Below, one piece after another: positions 1-6,622 of a DNA stretch of 24,045 nucleotides. How positions within the stretch are numbered: the stretch's first letter is position 1; the number at the start of each line of letters is the position of its first letter. The notes beneath the pieces were generated by a model. That model was not told the DNA's origin. It saw only the letters and a list, made by a program, of their open reading frames with translations, and made no database searches. Source of the stretch: JAVBPP01 sp031549535 (GTDB taxonomy: Bacteria; Bacillota; Clostridia; Oscillospirales; Acutalibacteraceae); contig JAVBPP010000026.1 in NCBI GenBank assembly GCA_031549535.1, positions 1 to 24,045 of the forward strand. Direction: 5' to 3'. The position numbers were made by a program, and so were the translations under genes.

Positions 1-140
1 TTGCCAAATCTTGGTGGTATTTTCGCCGTCAGCCTGCGTTGTCCTCCTTGCTTTACGACAGTAAAGCCGCGTCGTCCGCCTTGACTGACGGCAAAAACCC
101 TCACCAATCTTCTGGCAAGCTTTCATTGGCGGACTAATAA
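1..140. repeat. Palindromic intergenic element A (left end outside window)
   Basis: Large imperfect palindrome centred near position 58.5. GCCGTCAG (25-32) pairs with CTGACGGC (85-92), GCTTTAC (50-56) pairs with GTAAAGC (61-67) around a GACA loop, and TTGCCA (1-6) pairs with TGGCAA (113-118). The right end (113-140) matches the right end of element B (7998-8025) at 25 of 28 bases. The unpaired middle contains a direct repeat (36-50 and 69-83, 13 of 15 bases). By symmetry the left end lies about 22 bases outside the window. It sits just downstream of dprA and may act as its 3' hairpin. No coding potential was seen. Confidence 0.75.
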
Positions 141-168
141 ATTCCTGTTAGTATACCATAAATTCCCT

Positions 169-1374
169 TTACAAGCAACACAATTCATAGCGCTTGCCCG
201 GCAGCAGGCGAATATGACCCGCCAGCTCCAGCTCTGTAGCTGCGCCGAGCACGGCGGAAACAGAAAGGCCGCTTGCCCGCGCGAGCTCATCCGCCATGCT
301 CGCCCCCTGTTCCAGGCAGGTAAGCAAAACGCGCGCCGGTTCTGAAAGCGCCGTATCGTCCCGCGGCACCGGCGTGGACGGCGCGGCTGCCTGCGGCTTT
401 TCCGCCTTCCTGCTCGGAATCGGCTTTGGCAGCGGCTCCTGCCGCACCGCCGTTTCCTCCCCCGCGATGCTCTGTTCCGCAAGCGCAAGATTGATACGCC
501 CCGGGTAGCGCACGGCGTAATCCTCCAGGATGTCATAAGCGGAAAACACTGGCTTTGCACCGTCCCGAATGAGCTTGTTTACGCCGCCGTAGCTGGTGCT
601 CAGCGCATCCCCCGGCACGGCGAACACATCCCGCCCCTGTTCCAAGGTAAAACCCGCCGTAATCAATGAGCCGCTCCTCTCCCCCGCCTGCACGATGACC
701 GTGCCATAGGAAAGGCCGGAGATGATGCGGTTACGCGTGGGAAAGGTCTGGGCGGAAGCCGGATAAAAGGGCGGGTACTCTGTAACCAGCGCGCCCTGCT
801 TTGCAATACTTTCCCGCAGGGGTTGGTTGCCCATGAGGTAGTTTGTCCCAAACCCGCAGCCCAGAACCGCCACGGTCTGCCCCTTTGCCCGCAGAGCGCC
901 CTCATGTGCGGCAGTATCCACGCCCAACGCGCCGCCGCTGACAATGGTAACGCCCGCCCGCGCAAGCGACCCACCCAGGCGCGCGGCAATGCGCAGGCTC
1001 TGCTCTGAAGCGCTGCGTGTGCCCACAACGGCAATGGTGAACTGGTTTTGCAGCGCGGCGCAGTCCCCCTGCACATAGAGCACCAGCGGCATATCCGCCA
1101 GCTTGCGCAGCAGTGCGGGGTAGGCGGGCAATGCGGGCGTCAAAATGTGCCAGTTATTTTTTTCACAGAGGGTGACGAAATGCTGCGCACGCTCCAAGGG
1201 CGTATCGCGCAAAGCGCTCAACTGGCGTTTGTTGAACAGTCCGGAGATATGCCACTGCGCAAAGCCCGCTTCATACAGCGCCCTCGCGCTTGGGTAGAGG
1301 CTGACAATCTCTTGCGCGCGAACCCGGTAACCCAGGCTCTGCTGCAGCCAAATCCAATAAATATGCTCTTCCAC
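169..1374 (-). CDS. dprA: DNA-processing protein DprA/Smf
   Basis: 401-aa DprA. In the family this protein binds single-stranded DNA entering by transformation and loads RecA; in non-competent bacteria its role is less clear. The Rossmann core is evident: VVGTR at residues 116-120, SGGALGVDTAAHEGAL at 146-161, FPTRNRIISGLS at 211-222, SGSLITAG at 234-241 and the AVPG turn at 252-255. A low-complexity Pro/Ala linker (about 305-340) leads to a C-terminal winged-helix domain of the DML1 type (about 343-398). The start is GTG at 1374, with AAAGGAGG about 7 bases upstream; that ribosome site overlaps the end of the methyltransferase gene, leaving a 12-base gap and implying cotranscription. In many Firmicutes topA follows dprA; here a palindromic repeat follows. 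Confidence 0.95.
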   Translation of the reverse strand: MEEHIYWIWLQQSLGYRVRAQEIVSLYPSARALYEAGFAQWHISGLFNKRQLSALRDTPLERAQHFVTLCEKNNWHILTPALPAYPALLRKLADMPLVLYVQGDCAALQNQFTIAVVGTRSASEQSLRIAARLGGSLARAGVTIVSGGALGVDTAAHEGALRAKGQTVAVLGCGFGTNYLMGNQPLRESIAKQGALVTEYPPFYPASAQTFPTRNRIISGLSYGTVIVQAGERSGSLITAGFTLEQGRDVFAVPGDALSTSYGGVNKLIRDGAKPVFSAYDILEDYAVRYPGRINLALAEQSIAGEETAVRQEPLPKPIPSRKAEKPQAAAPSTPVPRDDTALSEPARVLLTCLEQGASMADELARASGLSVSAVLGAATELELAGHIRLLPGKRYELCCL

Positions 1375-1386
1375 TTGCCCCCTCCT

Positions 1387-2169
1387 TTATCGCTGCAGTT
1401 CCCAGGCTAAAATGGCAGCCGCAGCAGCTGCGTTTAAAGACTCCGCGCCGCCCGCCATGGGAATCGTCACTGCGCCGTCGCAAGCTGCCGTGGCCTCCGG
1501 CGTAACGCCCGCGCCCTCATTGCCGATTACGATGATGCACCCGCCTTCGCGGGGCAGTGCGCGGATATCCAGGGCTCCCGCCGCAGGCACTGCCGCAAAG
1601 CAGCGCAGCCCCTTCGCCCGCAGGTTCACAAGAGCAAGGGGCAAATCCGCATACTCCCAAGCCGAAACGCGCAGGGCAGAACCCATGGCCGCGCGCAACA
1701 CCTTGGGGTTGTAACGGTCGCAGCCGCCGCTGTGCAGCACGCCGCCCAAACCCAGGGCATCCGCCGTGCGCAGTATTCCGCCGAGGTTCTGCGGATTTTG
1801 CAGCCGCTCCAGCGCAAGATAGTGTTTCCCTGGCTGGGGCTCGCCCCCGCCTGCCTGCTTTGGCATGGCACAAACACAGAACACGCCCTGCGTTTCGCCT
1901 GTGTCACTCATTGTTTTAGCCAGCGCTTCACTGATGGAACAGCTGCTCTTCGCGCCCTGTGCAATTTCTTCACACTGCGCGGGATAGCGCAGAAGCGCCC
2001 CCTCGCTGAAAAAGGCCTGCGCAACCGCATAGCCGCTGCGCACCGCGTCACGGCACAGGCGCATCCCCTCCAGCAGGAAGGCTTGTTCCTCCCGCCGGAA
2101 GGCGCTGCTCTCCCGCAGATGAACGGCGTATTTGACTGTTGCATTGGCGCGGCTTGTGATGACTTGCAT
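1387..2169 (-). CDS. SpoU/TrmH-family RNA 2'-O-methyltransferase
   Basis: 260-aa SPOUT-class enzyme that transfers a methyl group from S-adenosylmethionine to a ribose 2'-OH of RNA, probably 23S rRNA as in RlmB/YsgA-like members. The N-terminal substrate-binding domain (about 1-105) has the typical ITSRANATVKYAVHLRES opening and LLEG motif. The C-terminal knot domain shows the three SpoU motifs: NPQNLGGILRTADALG (motif 1, with the N and RT residues), IIVIGNEGAGV (motif 2) and IPMAGGAESLNAAAAAAI (motif 3). It lies between the rplT terminator and dprA. The start is ATG with GGGGG upstream. The exact target nucleotide cannot be read from sequence. Confidence 0.92.
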   Translation of the reverse strand: MQVITSRANATVKYAVHLRESSAFRREEQAFLLEGMRLCRDAVRSGYAVAQAFFSEGALLRYPAQCEEIAQGAKSSCSISEALAKTMSDTGETQGVFCVCAMPKQAGGGEPQPGKHYLALERLQNPQNLGGILRTADALGLGGVLHSGGCDRYNPKVLRAAMGSALRVSAWEYADLPLALVNLRAKGLRCFAAVPAAGALDIRALPREGGCIIVIGNEGAGVTPEATAACDGAVTIPMAGGAESLNAAAAAAILAWELQR

Positions 2170-2195
2170 GGCAGAACCCCCAGATTGAAAATGCG

Positions 2196-2224
2196 AAAAG
2201 CGGGACGGCTTGTCCGCCGTCCCG
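2196..2224 (-). terminator. Hairpin terminator after rplT
   Basis: A 9-bp perfect stem (CGGGACGGC 2201-2209 with GCCGTCCCG 2216-2224) with a 6-base loop, followed on the minus strand by C and TTTT. The T-run is short, so part of the transcription may read through into the methyltransferase and dprA genes, which have no obvious promoter of their own in the 68-base gap. Confidence 0.7.
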
Positions 2225-2237
2225 TTGGGTTTTTCCC

Positions 2238-2597
2238 TTATTTCCCGCCTGCTGCCTTAGCTTTTTCCGCAAGGGCGGTAAAAGCCGCAGGGTCGGCAAT
2301 TGCGAGCTCAGAAAGCATTTTGCGGTTCAGATTGATATCCGCCTTCTTCAAACCGTTGATGAAAGAAGAATAGTTCATGCCATTCATCTTCGCCCCGGCA
2401 GAGATTCTGGTAATCCACAGACGGCGGAAATCGCGCTTTTTCTGTTTGCGCCCGATATACGCATACTGGCCGCTCTTCATCACGGCCTGTTTTGCGGTTT
2501 TAAACAGCTTACTCTTGGAGCCGTAATAGCCTTTCGCAAGCTTTAAGACCTTGCCTCTTCTTTTGCGGGTCATAATTGCGCCCTTTATACGAGCCAT
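2238..2597 (-). CDS. rplT: 50S ribosomal protein L20
   Basis: 119 aa, the full family length. It binds 23S rRNA early in large-subunit assembly and in Firmicutes also represses its own operon through the infC leader. The family signature is clear: MARIKGAIMTRKRRGKVLKLAKGYYGSKS in spirit at the N terminus, then SGQYAYIGRKQKKRDFRRLW and ITRISAGAKMNGMNYSSF. The start ATG at 2597 is preceded by GGAGGT 9 bases upstream. It is the last gene of infC-rpmI-rplT, 43 bases after rpmI, and is followed by a hairpin terminator. Confidence 0.98.
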   Translation of the reverse strand: MARIKGAIMTRKRRGKVLKLAKGYYGSKSKLFKTAKQAVMKSGQYAYIGRKQKKRDFRRLWITRISAGAKMNGMNYSSFINGLKKADINLNRKMLSELAIADPAAFTALAEKAKAAGGK

Positions 2598-2640
2598 GGT
2601 AATCTACCTCCAAAATTTCTGTTGCGGAATTATCCCCCGC

Positions 2641-2838
2641 TTATTTATACGGAATCAAGCGCTTGATTTGCGTAGCATTGGTGACATCCGCTACGGATGT
2701 TTTCCGCAAATTCCTCTTGCGCTTTGTGCTCTTTTTCGTTAAGATGTGGGATTTGTTCGCATGGGCGCGAATGGGCTTGCCGGTTTTAGAAAGCTTAAAG
2801 CGCTTTTTCGCTCCGCTGTGGGTTTTAATCTTGGGCAT
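2641..2838 (-). CDS. rpmI: 50S ribosomal protein L35
   Basis: 65 aa, very basic, with the family opening MPKIKTHSGAKKRFKLSKTG and the C-terminal RKTSVADVTNATQIKRLIPY. It is a structural protein of the large ribosomal subunit. Its ribosome site AAGGAGGA lies just before the ATG at 2838, and it follows infC by 28 bases, the conserved Firmicute order. Confidence 0.98.
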   Translation of the reverse strand: MPKIKTHSGAKKRFKLSKTGKPIRAHANKSHILTKKSTKRKRNLRKTSVADVTNATQIKRLIPYK

Positions 2839-2866
2839 TGGATAGTTCCTCCTTATTATGGTTGCG

Positions 2867-3385
2867 TTATTTTTTTATCTTCGGCGCTAAAAACATCAGC
2901 ATCTGCCGGCCTTCCAGCTTGGCAGCCTTTTCGAGATTCGCAACTTCCGCGCAAGCTTCGGCAAAGCGTTCCATGGTTGCCAAACCGTTTTTGGTGTGCG
3001 CCATTTCACGGCCGCGGAAGCGGATGGAAACTTTCACCTTATCCCCCGCGAGTAAAAACTTCTTCGCATGCTCCAACTTGGTGTTGAAGTCATGCACATC
3101 AATGTTAAATGACAGGGGAACCTCTTTCACTTTTACGATTTTCTGGTTCTTTTTCGCTTCCTTTTCCCGTTTGGACTGCTCAAAACGGTATTTGCCGTAA
3201 TCCATGATTTTGCACACGGGCGGCTTTGCCTGAGGCGCGATTTTCACAAGGTCGAGGTTCTTCTCCTCCGCCAGCTGCATCGCCTGTGAAAGCGATAGAA
3301 TACCCAGCTGTTCTCCCTCTTCCCCCACGACGCGTAATTCCTTATCGCGGATTTCCTCATTGATTTGCAGATTCTTTGTGCTGAT
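2867..3385 (-). CDS. infC: Translation initiation factor IF-3 (AUC start)
   Basis: IF-3 binds the 30S subunit and proofreads start-codon and initiator-tRNA pairing. Reading from the codon at 3383-3385 gives 172 aa, the usual IF-3 length, beginning STKNLQINEEIRDKELRVVG, which matches the family N terminus. A shorter reading from a GTG at 3328 would lose this conserved INEEIR segment. The codon placed 8-9 bases after GGAGG (3395-3399) is ATC; there is no in-frame ATG, GTG or TTG between that ribosome site and 3328. IF-3 genes of several bacteria use AUU or similar poor starts, which IF-3 itself discriminates against, giving autoregulation. The N-domain, helical linker with the YRFEQSKREKEAKKNQK segment and C-domain (VRFRG-like SIRFRGREMAH) are intact. 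Confidence 0.95.
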   Translation of the reverse strand: MSTKNLQINEEIRDKELRVVGEEGEQLGILSLSQAMQLAEEKNLDLVKIAPQAKPPVCKIMDYGKYRFEQSKREKEAKKNQKIVKVKEVPLSFNIDVHDFNTKLEHAKKFLLAGDKVKVSIRFRGREMAHTKNGLATMERFAEACAEVANLEKAAKLEGRQMLMFLAPKIKK

Positions 3386-3558
3386 GTTGCAACACCTCCA
3401 AAAATTTCACGCAGATACGTTACAAAGCAAAAAAACGGGGACAGTCACCTATCCCCGCAAATCAACACAATTACCCCCTATAAAGGCAAAAACCGTATTG
3501 ACCGACAAGGGACAAAACCCTGAAGGTGAGAGTGAAACGCCCACTCTGCTTTGATGTG
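3386..3558 (-). promoter_or_regulatory. infC leader, probable L20-type autoregulatory leader
   Basis: About 170 bases separate the predicted transcription start from infC. They hold a small hairpin (AGGG/CCCT, 3508-3521) and an intrinsic terminator-like hairpin (3429-3457). Firmicute infC-rpmI-rplT operons are known to carry an L20-responsive attenuator leader in this position. I assign the class from position and attenuator only; I have not matched the covariance model. Confidence 0.6.
3429..3457 (-). terminator. Attenuator hairpin in infC leader
   Basis: Minus-strand stem CGGGGA/TCCCCG (3452-3457 and 3436-3441) with a 10-base loop, followed directly by seven T residues (3429-3435). It lies between promoter and start codon, so it would end transcription before infC unless an alternative fold forms. 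Confidence 0.75.
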
Positions 3559-3564
3559 CAAGTT

Positions 3565-3593
3565 ATTGTAGCAAACGGAGCACCGGTTGTCAA
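3565..3593 (-). promoter_or_regulatory. Sigma-A promoter of infC-rpmI-rplT
   Basis: TTGACA (3588-3593), 17-base spacer, TACAAT (3565-3570). The TGA stop codon of the upstream subtilase gene lies inside the -35 box. Confidence 0.88.
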
Positions 3594-4714
3594 GGCTTTT
3601 TTGTTTTTATTGCATTTTTTACACATGCAAAGGCATCAATAATGCCCCCTGAATTTATTGTAACAAACGATTCTGTTCCATTTGTTCCGGAGTTTCTATT
3701 TCGCTCTTTTTCAATAACCTCTTTACTATGGCTTTTTAATATTTCCGCAATTTGTGCTCCATTCAATTCCGGATTGCAACTTTTTACCAGCGCGGCGACT
3801 CCGGAAACATAAGCTGCGGCCATAGATGCACCGTCAGAAAACGTATACTTGTTATCTGGCATCGTGCTATAAATATGAGCCCCCGGAGCCGCAACGTCAA
3901 CCTGCTTCCCATATCCCGAATAATCATATAGTAGCCCCTGATTATCTACAGCGCCCACAGAAATAACATTCGGTGAATCATAGCAGGCAGGATATATTGG
4001 CGTTTTATCTAAATTTTGCATTGCGTTCCCAGCTGAACAGACAAAAAGAGTATCGGAATATTTTTGGATAACACGCTCCATTTTTTCATTGTACTGATCA
4101 TTATCCCAGCTACAATTCACGATTCTCGCACCCATAAAATGCGCATATTCTATGGCCTTTATTGCATCATCGATTTGACCGGTTGCACCCTGCATAAACT
4201 TTAGCGGTAATATTGTAACATTCGGCGCAACTCCAAAAATTTCATTCCCATCATGCTTCGCCGCAATGATGCCACATAAAAAGGTTCCATGTTGATCGTG
4301 AAGCACAGTATCATACACTTCATTTGTTTCCCTATAAAAATCCCAACCATTGACATCATCAATATAACCGTTGTGATCGTCATCCATTCCATTTCCAGGA
4401 ATTTCCTTATTGTTATAAAAAATACTGTGTTTTATCTCATCGCAATTTATGTCTATGCCCGTATCCAAAACACCAACTATCACTTCCGCGCTTCCTTTTG
4501 TAAGGTTCCATGCCTTTTTAATGTTGATGTCAACGCCTTTTTTTCCTGCCTGATGTTCTATGGGCTTTCCTTTGTTATATAGGCCCCACTGTTTATCAAA
4601 TGAAGTGTTACGAAATTCATTGTTGGAAAAATAAAAAAACAAACCAAGTGACAAACCAATCAAAGTCGAAATGGTTATGCCTAATATGATACCTTTTTTC
4701 TTTGAAACGGCCAT
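3590..4714 (-). CDS. Membrane-anchored subtilisin-like (S8) serine protease
   Basis: 374 aa from the ATG at 4714, which has GAGGAG 10 bases upstream; an in-frame ATG 18 codons earlier has no ribosome site. Residues about 7-29 form one hydrophobic segment, likely a signal anchor placing the catalytic domain outside the cell. The subtilase triad is present: Asp in VIVGVLDTGID, His in DQHGTFLCGIIAAKHDG, Ser in FSDGASMAAAYVSG, with the oxyanion Asn in VCSAGNAMQN. An Asp-rich loop (NGMDDDHNGYIDD) looks like a calcium site. No separate pro-domain is visible: the DKQWGLYN segment of thermitase-like enzymes follows the anchor almost directly. The gene is distinctly AT-rich compared with its neighbours, suggesting acquisition. 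It lies 87 bases after the 83-aa secreted protein, probably cotranscribed. Substrate unknown. Confidence 0.92.
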   Translation of the reverse strand: MAVSKKKGIILGITISTLIGLSLGLFFYFSNNEFRNTSFDKQWGLYNKGKPIEHQAGKKGVDINIKKAWNLTKGSAEVIVGVLDTGIDINCDEIKHSIFYNNKEIPGNGMDDDHNGYIDDVNGWDFYRETNEVYDTVLHDQHGTFLCGIIAAKHDGNEIFGVAPNVTILPLKFMQGATGQIDDAIKAIEYAHFMGARIVNCSWDNDQYNEKMERVIQKYSDTLFVCSAGNAMQNLDKTPIYPACYDSPNVISVGAVDNQGLLYDYSGYGKQVDVAAPGAHIYSTMPDNKYTFSDGASMAAAYVSGVAALVKSCNPELNGAQIAEILKSHSKEVIEKERNRNSGTNGTESFVTINSGGIIDAFACVKNAIKTKKP

Positions 4715-4801
4715 TTCTTGCACACTCCTCACTATAAAATACGTACAACAAACCCAAACGACACTCATTCTGGGTTTGTTGTACTTTGAAATGCATCAAA
4801 A

Positions 4802-5053
4802 CTATACTTTAATTGTCGCATCAAACTTGGCTACTGTGCTCTCTATCGTCACTGAGTGGGAATCCGTCTTATATATTTCAATTAATCGTTGTTTTTCTTG
4901 TTCACTCAGTGAACTAATTACTTTATCGTTCACTCCGCACTGTTTTAATACAGTATCAGATTCTTCGTTTCGTTTATCGACAGCCAACGATTGAATATTT
5001 GTTATTGTCACAAAAATAGCGGCAACCATTACTATCGTAATCATTTTTTTCAT
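4802..5053 (-). CDS. Small secreted protein, unknown function
   Basis: 83 aa. The start ATG at 5053 has AAGGGGG 7 bases upstream. The N terminus has a lysine pair followed by a hydrophobic core (ITIVMVAAIFVTITNIQ) and a plausible signal-peptidase site after SLA, leaving a mature chain of about 60 residues with one cysteine and the segment LKQCGVNDKVISSLSEQEKQ. I do not recognise the family. It is AT-rich like the subtilase gene that follows and shares its promoter, so it may be the protease's substrate, pro-domain-like inhibitor or chaperone; this is inference from position only. Confidence 0.75.
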   Translation of the reverse strand: MKKMITIVMVAAIFVTITNIQSLAVDKRNEESDTVLKQCGVNDKVISSLSEQEKQRLIEIYKTDSHSVTIESTVAKFDATIKV

Positions 5054-5142
5054 TTATAGTCCCCCTTCGCCATTTATACTTATTGTATTTTACATAATAA
5101 TTTTTATCTTAGAACCATCATTACAATACCCCCTCCCTCCAC

Positions 5143-5171
5143 ATAATATCACACGTCCGTAATAATGTCAA
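5143..5171 (-). promoter_or_regulatory. Promoter of small secreted protein-subtilase unit
   Basis: TTGACA (5166-5171), 17-base spacer, TATTAT (5143-5148). The predicted transcript starts near 5136 with a G-rich stretch (GGAGGGAGGGGG) and has a leader of about 80 bases. Confidence 0.85.
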
Positions 5172-5251
5172 TAAATTGTACAGGAAACTTTATGGACTTT
5201 CAGAAACCTTCACAACTGGCTATGGTGCGAATCCGTAACAGACCGCATCCG

Positions 5252-5290
5252 AAAAAATGCAGCGTATCAACTTTTCAATTGATACGCTGC
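5252..5290 (-). terminator. Terminator after alkaline phosphatase
   Basis: Perfect 12-bp stem (GCAGCGTATCAA 5259-5270 with TTGATACGCTGC 5279-5290), 8-base loop, and on the minus strand A then TTTTTT (5252-5257). It ends the phosphatase operon and insulates the subtilase promoter. Confidence 0.9.
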
Positions 5291-5317
5291 ACGAATTAAT
5301 ATTCGTTTGTTCGAAAC

Positions 5318-6598
5318 TCAGAACATGCCGATGATTGCGCCGATTCCGTCTACCAACATGAAATAAATGGAGCGGATGGCATCCAGCAGGGATTGCGGCA
5401 TAAAGTCCTTAAACATGTCAAAGAACAAGGCAATGCCTGTTTTCACATCTTTGGCCTCGTTCAACGGCTCCTCCAAAATTTTGCCTGCCGGGGTGAGTGT
5501 CTCGCGCGGGAACACATCGTCGCCCCAACCGCAGGTTCTTGCAATGTTTTTCGGGATATCAATGTTCAGCAGCTGCTGACCGTTGACAAAAGTCGTTGCA
5601 ACGCCGTCCGGCACATAGGCAAAGTAGGGCACATTGGTGTTTGTGTGGCCGCCTGTGGTGAAGTAATACTCGTTTTTATCCGCATCAAACTTGATGCCGC
5701 CGGTTTCATGGTCGGCTGTGATGACAACGATGGTGTCCTGGCGGGTCTGCGCATAATCCAGAACATAGGCAATGGTATCCTCAAAGCCCTGGAACGCGTC
5801 CAGCATGCCTTCCATCTCGTTGGAATGGCTGTAGCTGTCGATGGTGCTGCCTTCAATCATCAAGAAGTAGCCGTTGTCGTTATCGAGCAGGCCGATTGCC
5901 TTTTCCGCCATCTCCTTCAAGGAGGGGGCACCCGCCTGGCCAAGGCCGTTTTTCACTTCCGCACTGACGTATTGCCCAATGAGCTTACCCTGTGCCACCG
6001 CCTGCATTTCTGCGCGGTCTGTTGCATAGGCATAGCCCTTTTCCTGCGCCTGCTCGGCGCTGATATAGCCGGTTGCCGCACCCATGAGCACATCAATGCC
6101 GCTGTTCAGCTGCTGCTTGTTGATGTCTTCACTGTTGCCGCGGGCGGAGGTGTGAGAGGAAAACGCCGCCGGAGTTGCATCGTCCGAGGATTTGGTGACG
6201 ACGATACCGGTTTTCATGCCCTGCTCCGCTGCAAGCTCACGCAGATTCATCGGATAGCGCAGTGCGCCGGCCGGATCATCCGGATAAACGCCCACTGCGT
6301 TGACCCAAGTGTGCACGCCGCAGGCCAGCGCTGTACCGCCAGCCGCAGAGTCCGTCAAAATGCCGCCAAAGGAACGCGTGACCTGATAGCCCGCAATCGG
6401 GAATTTCTCCATGTTGAGCTGCTCCACGCTGCGGTAGTGTTTATACGCCGCCAGGTGGCTCGGCCCCATGCCGTCGCCGATGAGGTAGATGATATTCTTG
6501 ATTTCCGGTGTGCCGGTAGCTGACGCCGCAATGCCAACCAGGGAGAGCAGCATCAAAAGAGAGAGGGCGAGTGAGAGAATTTTTTTGCCGTGTTTCAT
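5318..6598 (-). CDS. Secreted alkaline phosphatase (PhoA superfamily)
   Basis: 426 aa. It hydrolyses phosphate monoesters outside the membrane, usually to scavenge phosphate. A Sec signal peptide occupies residues 1-27 (KKILSLALSLLMLLSL, then AASA). The metal and catalytic motifs are complete: YLIGDGMG with Asp42, LTDSAAGGTA with the nucleophile Ser84, ATPAAFSSH ending at His149, IEG with Glu249, STIDSYSH with Asp254 and His258, TADHETGG with Asp296 and His297, and GGHTN with His318. The IDSYSH stretch differs from the commoner ID-x-AGH. After the catalytic domain there is a hydrophobic/amphipathic tail (about 389-426) that could tether it to the membrane. It starts at ATG 6598 after a purine-rich GGAAAGGAAGG site, 24 bases behind the upstream gene. 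No Pho box was identified. Confidence 0.93.
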   Translation of the reverse strand: MKHGKKILSLALSLLMLLSLVGIAASATGTPEIKNIIYLIGDGMGPSHLAAYKHYRSVEQLNMEKFPIAGYQVTRSFGGILTDSAAGGTALACGVHTWVNAVGVYPDDPAGALRYPMNLRELAAEQGMKTGIVVTKSSDDATPAAFSSHTSARGNSEDINKQQLNSGIDVLMGAATGYISAEQAQEKGYAYATDRAEMQAVAQGKLIGQYVSAEVKNGLGQAGAPSLKEMAEKAIGLLDNDNGYFLMIEGSTIDSYSHSNEMEGMLDAFQGFEDTIAYVLDYAQTRQDTIVVITADHETGGIKFDADKNEYYFTTGGHTNTNVPYFAYVPDGVATTFVNGQQLLNIDIPKNIARTCGWGDDVFPRETLTPAGKILEEPLNEAKDVKTGIALFFDMFKDFMPQSLLDAIRSIYFMLVDGIGAIIGMF

Positions 6599-6622
6599 GC
6601 TGTTTTCCTTCCTTTCCAGTGT

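Noticed and set aside
5393..6523. A 376-codon open frame on the plus strand opposite the alkaline phosphatase gene
   Set aside because: It is the mirror of a gene with complete catalytic motifs; it has no ribosome site and its product resembles no protein.
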